Program-made: the position numbers and the translations under genes
Source: Theropithecus gelada
Taxonomy: Eukaryota; Chordata; Mammalia; Primates; Cercopithecidae
Direction of reading: 5' to 3'
Length of the DNA: 64,000 nt
Assembly (NCBI RefSeq): GCF_003255815.1
Contig: NC_037689.1
Span: 50,162,933-50,226,932 of the forward strand
The notes under the pieces: generated by a model
Database searches by the model: none
The model's input: only the letters and a program-made list of their open reading frames with translations
What the model was told of the DNA's origin: nothing
Shown: piece by piece, positions 58,165 to 64,000 of the stretch
Position numbering within the stretch: position 1 is the first letter of the stretch
How the letters are laid out: each line of letters begins with the position of its first letter

Positions 58165-58198
<34 letters not shown>
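57757..58198 (+). mobile_element. AluY, Old World monkey lineage, gap in tail
   Basis: Sense, near-consensus Alu: starts 'ggccgggcgcggtggctcaa', has 'gagatccggccactgcactc'. The tail contains at least 31 A before and about 32 A after an assembly gap. The target 'aaaaagtaattggt' at 57743-57756 recurs at the end of the tail (about 58194-58207). The bases 'ggcccct' just after the gap are not Alu tail. Confidence 0.95.
58071..58159. other. Assembly gap (89 N)
   Basis: Undetermined bases within the poly(A) of the AluY. True length unknown. Confidence 1.
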
Positions 58199-58202
<4 letters not shown>

Positions 58203-58317
58203 TTGGTGCACATCATGAGTCATGATTATAAATTTATGTAAACTCCCTTTGGCCAAGAAACAAGGAGAATTAAAATCAAAATCTACTGTCAACTGGATCA
58301 ATGGTAACTAATTTGTA

Positions 58318-59339
58318 TAGATTTAAATTATATCTATCTACCTCAGGCAATCATTGATTTCTTTAATGGCTGTGTTGGAACATACTTTTGAGCAATTAGA
58401 ACTCAATTGCTATCAAATAGCTTAGGTTTTAAAACGGCATTTAAAAATGACATGTCTGAACATTTAGGATAAATTAAAATCCTGTTTTATTTCTGATTGC
58501 TTATTATTCGGTCACTGAACATCTGAGTTTAATTTCAATTAATTCATCTGGTATTTTCTAACATTATTCAGATTTCTAGGCTTTAAGATTGAAGGTTAAA
58601 AACAAAACACACCTTTGATGTTCAACCATATAAACAGGATTTAATTCCTCTCCAAGAAAAATGACCGCCTATATATTTCTTCTTAACTTTGAAACTAGTG
58701 TGCTCAAATTAAAGAATCAATTTGAGAAAGATCTAGATTAAATTTTTCTCCAAACTTCTGGAAAAAATCACAAGAGCATGTCTTGTGCCATGCGTAAGGG
58801 AAGAGATCTTCAACTCATATTTTCTGTTTTCTCTGCTGACGTCAAGTTGCTTTCAGAAAAGAATTACTTATATCTATACTGTAGGCATGCAAGTAGACAT
58901 TAGAACCCAAATGGTTTGAAAAGTTTAGGCAATAATGTCCTACGAAAATTATGACTACCTTTTCATTAGATTCCTTTTTCAGGGCCAATATTTTCATGCC
59001 TTAAATTGAGAGGATGATTAATAAGACATGTTATTTTCCCTTATAAACCCATGATGAGATAATGAGGTCAGCCCACTGAAACCTTACTCTTGATAGTGCC
59101 TCACCAGACTGTGGTGAGGGCTTTATCTAAAATTTTGTTTGTATCTCAAAGAACTGTTTATTGAAATATACTTTCAAAGCTAATGCTTTAAAAATTGAGA
59201 CTTACACTTCTACAAATGGCAAACGTGGTGATAATGACCAATTCTCACATTCTGAACAACTAAAAAAGTTTTTAAATGCCTTCTTCAAAACATCAACAAG
59301 ATATCCTGATAGTCAAGAAAATCTAAAAGAAAGCAAAAA
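58318..59339. other. Nothing recognised
   Basis: AT-rich DNA before the long L1M. The plus frame at 59161-59352 enters the L1M region and shows no domain. Confidence 0.4.
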
Positions 59340-60410
59340 CCCAGAAAGGTAAACTGAGCTCACAAAACTACTTTTGCTCTGAAGGCGTTTCCTGATCTGG
59401 AAGAAACAGCTGGGAAACAAAGCTACAGTTTTGTTTAGCCTCACCGGGCCAAAGAAAAAAAAGTCCAAGGCCTTCCTAATGTAGGGACTCTGTTAACCCT
59501 TTCATTGAAAACTGAAATACCAAAGTCCTACTCCCTAATGATAATGGTAAGCTAGATTTGCCATTGGTAATCCGGAGCTCTGAGAGCTTGGATAAAATGA
59601 TCTTAGATGCTCCTGGCAGAAAAAAACAAAGTTCCTCTTAGAGAATCACCATTATACTTCACGGACTTTTTTCACAAATATTTTTATAACAAAAATTAGC
59701 GTCCAGTACTGGTTCCAGGTCCAGTATATAAGGGGCTTAGACATCTTCACTATGTCCTAACAGGTAAAAGGTTGAGCAAACTGAAAAGTAAACAACTCTT
59801 CTTAGAACCACATGAAAAGTGAGATCACAGGGTAAACCACTGCCGTGTAAATAGGAGAGACAGGTAGGTGGACACAGAAAATCACAACTTACCAGAACAG
59901 AAACCCGTGAGCAAAAACCTCTGCAGGAACCAGTACTAGGGTAGGAAAACCTGAACTCTAATGAATGAATTGCTAGAGGCTCCACATAGACAAGTCTGAA
60001 AGATAAAAGCCCCAGGATGACCCAGTCATAGGGGGGCCTTCACACTTTCGTGAATTTTAACTGCAGGATCTCTACTGTGTCCTCATAGTGAATATTGTAG
60101 AAAAATCCTCTTGTGCCTACAGCAGGGATTTTTTAAAAAGAAACCATTCTGAATATGCCAGAGCTCTCTCTTCTTATTAAGGCCTGCCCTCAGGAAAACT
60201 ATATTACCAGAACCTTCTGGGGCTATATTAACCAATTCTAGTTCCCTATAGCCTTCTACATCAGTGAAGAGAAATACCCGACTCCAGCCCCCTCCAGTCA
60301 TCCTGTCTCTAAGAAGGAAATGAGAAGCCCTGGTAAGTTCACAGTTAAGAGGCACAGTACCTGGAAAAGACTGAGACCTAATGACAGGATTATAGAACAT
60401 TTCACCTTGA

Positions 60411-60465
60411 CCCCCCCCCCAATACACACAGACACACACATACAGGCACACACACACACACCCCT
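60411..60465. repeat. Poly(C) and (CA)n low complexity
   Basis: Ten C followed by imperfect CA units, in the L1M region just upstream of ORF1. Confidence 0.92.
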
Positions 60466-60489
60466 TACCACTACATTATTAAAGGACGA

Positions 60490-61560
60490 TTTACTGCAGT
60501 TTCTTTTACCAGTACACAATGACTGTCTTTCAACAAAAAATTATGAGGCACGCGAAAAGGCAAAAGAACGGTTTGAAGAGACTGAACAAGCATTAGAGCC
60601 AGAGTCATATATGGCAAGAATATTGGAATTGTCAGACCAGCACTTAAAAAAAATTTCTATGAATAATGCACTAAGGGTTTTCATGGAAAAGTGGAAAACA
60701 TGTAAGAACAAATGGATTCCGAAAGCAGAGAAATGGAAATTCTAAGAAGGGATCAAAAAGAAATGTTGGAGATCAAAAACACTAAAGGAAATGAAGAATG
60801 CCTTTGATGGACTCATGAGTAGAATGGACATGGCTGACGAAAGAATCTCTGTGCCCGAAGATATGACAATACAAACGTCCAAGACTGAAAGCAAAGAGAA
60901 AAAAAAGACTGAAAACATTAAACATAATAGGCAAAAACTGTACGACAACGACAAAATGTGTAACGTGTAATGAGAATAACAGAAGGAGAATTAAAAAGAA
61001 AGATAGTTAAGTAATACAGGAAGCAATAATGACTGAGAATTATCCCAAATAAATGTCAGACACTAAACCACAAACCCAGGAACCTCAGAGAATACCAAGC
61101 AGGATGAATGCTAAAAACATAAAATTATGCCAAGGCATGTTATGTTGAAATTACAGAAAATCAATAATAAAAAAAAAATCTTGAAAAAAGTTGGGGGAGA
61201 TGGGAAAAAAACAAAAAAACGAAAAACAACCCACCTTGCCTATGGAGGAACAAAGATAAGAATTGCATCTGACTTCCTTGAACCATACAAGCAAAAGAGA
61301 ATGGACTAAAATAATTAAAGTGTTGAGAGAAAAAAAAAAAAAAAACACCAATCAATAATGCTGCACCCTGAAACACTACTCAAAAGTGAAGAAGAAATAA
61401 AAACATTCTCAGTAAAACAAAAATTGAGGGAATGTGTTGTCCATAGAACTGCTTTTCAAGAAATGTTAAAAAAAAAAGTTGTTCAAAAAGAGGTAATATT
61501 ATATAGGTCAGAAACTCAGAAATACATAAAGAAAGGAAGAGCATTGGATAACAAATAAGT
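60490..61560 (+). pseudogene. L1M ORF1 pseudogene
   Basis: Degenerate ORF1 (RNA-binding coiled-coil protein). Words still readable in different frames include 'MKNAFDGLMSRMDMADERIS', 'GGTKIRIASDF', and 'IKTFSVKQKLRECVVHRTAF' near the C-terminus. Poly(A) slippage (61329-61345 and elsewhere), frameshifts and stops destroy the frame. Confidence 0.82.
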
Positions 61561-61693
61561 GAAAGCAAATTTAAAACTTCTATTTTTTTCTGTTTTTAAT
61601 TAACCTAACAGATAAGTTTGCTCAAAATAATGAGAAAAATGTATTAAATTATGTGTGCATACATAAACATGTATATAAGGTTGAGCACATATA

Positions 61694-61909
61694 CAGGTTG
61701 AGCATCCAAAATATAACAATACAAAATCCAAAATGCTCCAAATTCCAAAACATTTTGTGTTCAAAAGAATTGCCCACTGAAGCATTTCAGATTCTGGATT
61801 TTCAGATTAAAATGTTCATTCTGTAAGTATAATGCAAATATTCCAGAATATGAAAAAATGCAAAATCCAAAGCACTTTTGGTCGTTTTGAATAAGGGAGT
61901 CTCAACCTG
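61694..61909. mobile_element. Small Tc1/mariner-like MITE with TA duplication
   Basis: A 216-bp element with inverted ends 'caggttgagcatcc' and 'gggagtctcaacctg', flanked by TA at 61692-61693 and 61910-61911. Interior words 'aatccaaaatgctccaaatt' and 'cagattctggattttcagat' match a known AT-rich Tigger-type MER consensus. It was inserted into the L1M, so it is younger than that L1. Confidence 0.82.
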
Positions 61910-62087
61910 TATATGTGAAATGAATGACAGCAGTGATAAAAGGGGTCAAGAGGGGGGACTTAGAATATTTTGTTATAAGAAACATGTCCTACTTGTGAAA
62001 CAGTATAGTATCATTTGAAAGTGGACTTGGATACATTGTAAAAGTATATTGCAAACACTAGGGCAAACACTAAAACAAAAAAAGTTG

Positions 62088-62386
62088 TTTTTTTGTTTTG
62101 TTTTGAGATGGAGTTTCACTCTGTTGCCTAGGCTGGAGTGCAGTGGTGTGATCTCGGCTTATTGCATCCTCCACCTCCCAGGTTCAAGTGATTCTCCTGC
62201 CTCAGCCTCCTGAATAGCTGGGATTACAGGCCCACGCCACCATACCCGGCTAATTTTTGTATTTTTAGTAGAGACAGAGTTTCACCATCTTCGACCAGGC
62301 TGATCTCGAACTCCTGACCTCGGGTGATCCACCCGCCTTGGCCTCCCAAAGTGCTGGGATTACAGGTGTGAGCTGCCGCCCCAGCC
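62088..62386 (-). mobile_element. AluS with target-site duplication
   Basis: Antisense Alu: 'gagatggagtttcactctgt' to the 5' end 'ccccagcc'. The target 'aaaaaaagttg' is at 62077-62087 and about 62388-62398. Inserted into the L1M. Confidence 0.92.
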
Positions 62387-62398
62387 AAAAAAAAGTTG

Positions 62399-62810
62399 GT
62401 TTTTTTTTGTAGATTTTTTTGTATTATTATACTTTAAGTTCTGGGGTACATGTGCAGAACGTGCAGTTTTGTTACCTAGGTATACGCGTGCCATGGTGGT
62501 TTGCTGCACCCTTCAACCCGTCACCTACATTAGGTATTTCTCCTAATGTTATCCTTCCCCTAGCCCCCTACCCCCGACAGGCCTCGGAGTGTGATGTTTC
62601 CCTCCCTACGTCTATGTGTTCTCATTGTTCTACTCCCACTTATGAGTGAGAACATGCGGTGTTTGGTTTTCTGTTCTGATAGTTTGCTGAGAATGATGGT
62701 TTCCAGCTTCATCCATGTCCCTGCAAAGGACATGAACTCATCCTTTTTTGTGGCTGCATAGTGTCCATCAATAATAGACTCGATAAAGAAAATGTGGCAC
62801 ATATATCACC
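62399..62810 (-). mobile_element. Twin-primed L1PA 3' end
   Basis: Antisense 3'-UTR and ORF2 tail ('tactttaagttctggggtac' to 'tggctgcatagt', 62399-62762), then a short sense-strand piece (62763-62810, 'gtccatcaataatagactcg') that belongs just upstream in L1. Only about seven L1 bases are missing between the parts. The flank 'caaaaagttt' resembles the Alu target next to it, so the two insertions used neighbouring sites. Confidence 0.88.
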
Positions 62811-63529
62811 AAAAAGTTTTAAAAGAAATATAATTTATATGCTAAGAAAAAAGAGAAAATGGAATCATAAAATGTTCAATTAAAACCACAAAAGACAGAA
62901 AACAAAATGTGGAAGACAAAATAAAAACAACAAACAAGGGCAACAAATAAAAATCTGTAGCAAATATATATATAATCCTATATATATATAAAAAAATAAA
63001 ATTCAGTTATCAATAATCACTTTATAGATCAATGGTCTGAATACCCCAACTAAAAGATTATCACAGTGGATCAAAAAACAAGACCCAACTATATGTTGTC
63101 AGTAAAAAATCTACGTTAAATATAAAGACACATATAGATTAAAAATAAAGAGATTGATAAAGCTATGTCATGATAACACTAATCAGAAAAAAGTGGGAGG
63201 AGCTATATTAACTTCAGACAGCAGACTTTAGACTAAGGAAAGTTATGAATGATAAAGTGGGGCATTACATAATTGTAAAAGGGTCAATACTCCAAGAAGA
63301 CATAGCAATTCTTAATGTATAAGCAGCTAAAAATAGAGAGTCAAAATAAATGAGTCAAAAATTGATAGAACTGCAAGGAGCAATAAATTAATCTACTGTA
63401 ATTACTGAAGACTTTAACACCCTTTCATCCAGCAGGCAGAAAATCAGTAAGGGCATAGTTGAACCCAACAGCACTATCAATCAACCGGATATAATTGACA
63501 TCTTGAGGCTACTTCATCCAACAACGTTA

Positions 63530-63592
63530 TACATTCACATTACACATTACATACTCCATTACACATTACACATCCATTACACATTCTTACCA
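63530..63592. repeat. (CATTACA)-type short tandem
   Basis: Irregular repeats of 'cattacacattaca' and 'tccattacacatt' that expanded within the L1M ORF2 endonuclease region; the L1 consensus has no such repeat there. Confidence 0.8.
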
Positions 63593-64000
63593 AGGTCACA
63601 TGGGACATTCACTAAGACAGACCACATTCTAGGCCCTATGATATACCTAAGCAATTTGAAGTAGTAGAAATCAAACAGTGTCTGGTCTGAGATCACAGTG
63701 GATTAAAATAGAAATTAATAACAGAAAGATACATGAAAAATCATAAAATACATGGAATTAAACAACATACTTGTAAATAACACATGGGTTGAAAAAGAAA
63801 TGTCAAAATAAATTTTAAAATATATTGAACTAAATCAAAATGGAAATAAAACTTATCAAAATTTATGGGATGCAATGAAATCAGTGCCTAGAAGGAAATT
63901 TATATCATTTGAAAAATGGTATCACTAGGAAAAAAAATCTAAAATCAATTAAACTTTCACCTTAGGAAACTAGAAAATAAGAGCAAGTTAAACTCACAAT

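Larger units (their letters stand above)
57587..58317. repeat. Diverged direct repeat, copy B (split by AluY)
   Basis: Matches copy A at 55968-56227: 'acaatattaatcaatgtca' before the Alu, then 'gcacatca', 'ctccctttggccaagaaaca' and 'taactaatttgtat' after it. Without the Alu and its duplication it is about 290 bases long. Confidence 0.7.
59340..64000 (+). mobile_element. Long old L1M (5'-UTR, ORF1, start of ORF2), runs off the window
   Basis: Sense L1M. 5'-UTR at 59350-60480 ('ggaagaaacagctgggaaac', 'ggtccagtatataaggggct'). ORF1 at about 60500-61560. Inter-ORF region at 61910-62070. ORF2 from about 63000 ('caagacccaactatatgttg', 'acattacataattgtaaaag', 'aatttatgggatgcaatgaa'), still in the endonuclease/linker part at 64000. 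Three later insertions interrupt it. Confidence 0.82.

Noticed and set aside
60320..60745. 141-codon plus frame as a possible novel protein
   Set aside because: Starts in the L1M 5'-UTR, crosses the CA repeat and ends in decayed L1M ORF1.
63530..63592. CRISPR-like or satellite array
   Set aside because: Short irregular units of a few bases inside an L1M, with no spacer structure.
1..64000. tRNA, U6, 7SK or Y RNA genes or pseudogenes
   Set aside because: I looked for their conserved starts and box elements on both strands by eye and saw none. MIR pieces have tRNA-derived ancestry but are not tRNA genes. A tRNA or Rfam scan would settle this.

Overview
The window is 64 kb of nuclear DNA from an Old World monkey (Cercopithecidae: macaque, baboon or vervet type). 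It holds Alu, L1PA/L1PB, L2, MIR, ERVL-MaLR and Tigger elements, so it is primate. The youngest Alus (16.6-16.9 kb minus, 54.8-55.9 kb minus, 57.8-58.1 kb plus) carry 'GGCTCAAGCCTG' near the 5' end and 'GATCCGGCCACTGC' in the right arm. These variants belong to cercopithecid AluY lineages, not human AluY. The sequence is AT-rich, with two assembly gaps (17194-17232 and 58071-58159), both at low-complexity tracts.

I found no host protein-coding gene, no functional RNA gene, no CpG island and no CRISPR. Every open frame longer than about 100 codons that I could explain is a translation of a transposable element or of simple sequence. The region reads as intergenic or deep-intronic repeat-rich DNA, and it is best annotated as a stratigraphy of insertions.

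Layout. 0-1 kb: old L1M ORF1 (+) with a CA microsatellite. 2.5-5.8 kb: five Alus and an L1 ORF2 piece (-). 5.8-6.3 kb: L2. 6.3-9.5 kb: mostly unassignable. 9.5-12 kb: old L1M (+) interrupted by an L1PA (-). 12-19 kb: MER5A-like element, a MaLR LTR with 5-bp target duplication, two Alus, a large polypyrimidine tract with a gap. 19-20.3 kb: two MaLR LTRs in opposite orientation. 20.3-23.4 kb: old L1M (+) broken by a young L1 (-) that keeps its 5' end but has lost its 3' end. 24-28 kb: MIRs and an L1M 3' end in otherwise unassigned sequence. 28.3-32 kb: L1 (-), L2 (+), a 135-bp local duplication, L1M (-). 32.5-36.4 kb: MIR, an isolated L1 5'-UTR fragment, and an almost full-length Tigger1 (-). 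36.5-45 kb: nearly continuous L1, including a twin-primed (5'-inverted) L1M and about 4 kb of very old L1M (-), with Alus. 45-54.5 kb: MIR, L2, L1M 3' ends and unassigned DNA. 54.7-58.3 kb: an Alu split by about 770 bp, and a diverged direct duplication. 59.3-64 kb: a long old L1M (+) running off the window, itself hit by a small TA-flanked DNA transposon, an AluS and a twin-primed L1PA.

The elements do not work together as a system. I saw no convincing evidence of an undescribed biological system. The observations most worth checking are structural: the Alu with matching outer target duplications and a foreign core (54.7-55.9 kb), the young 3'-truncated L1 (20.8-23.4 kb), the short templated-looking duplication at 30.0/30.5 kb, and the diverged direct repeat at 56.0/57.6 kb. 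Family names below come from recognising consensus sequence by eye; subfamily calls are approximate.
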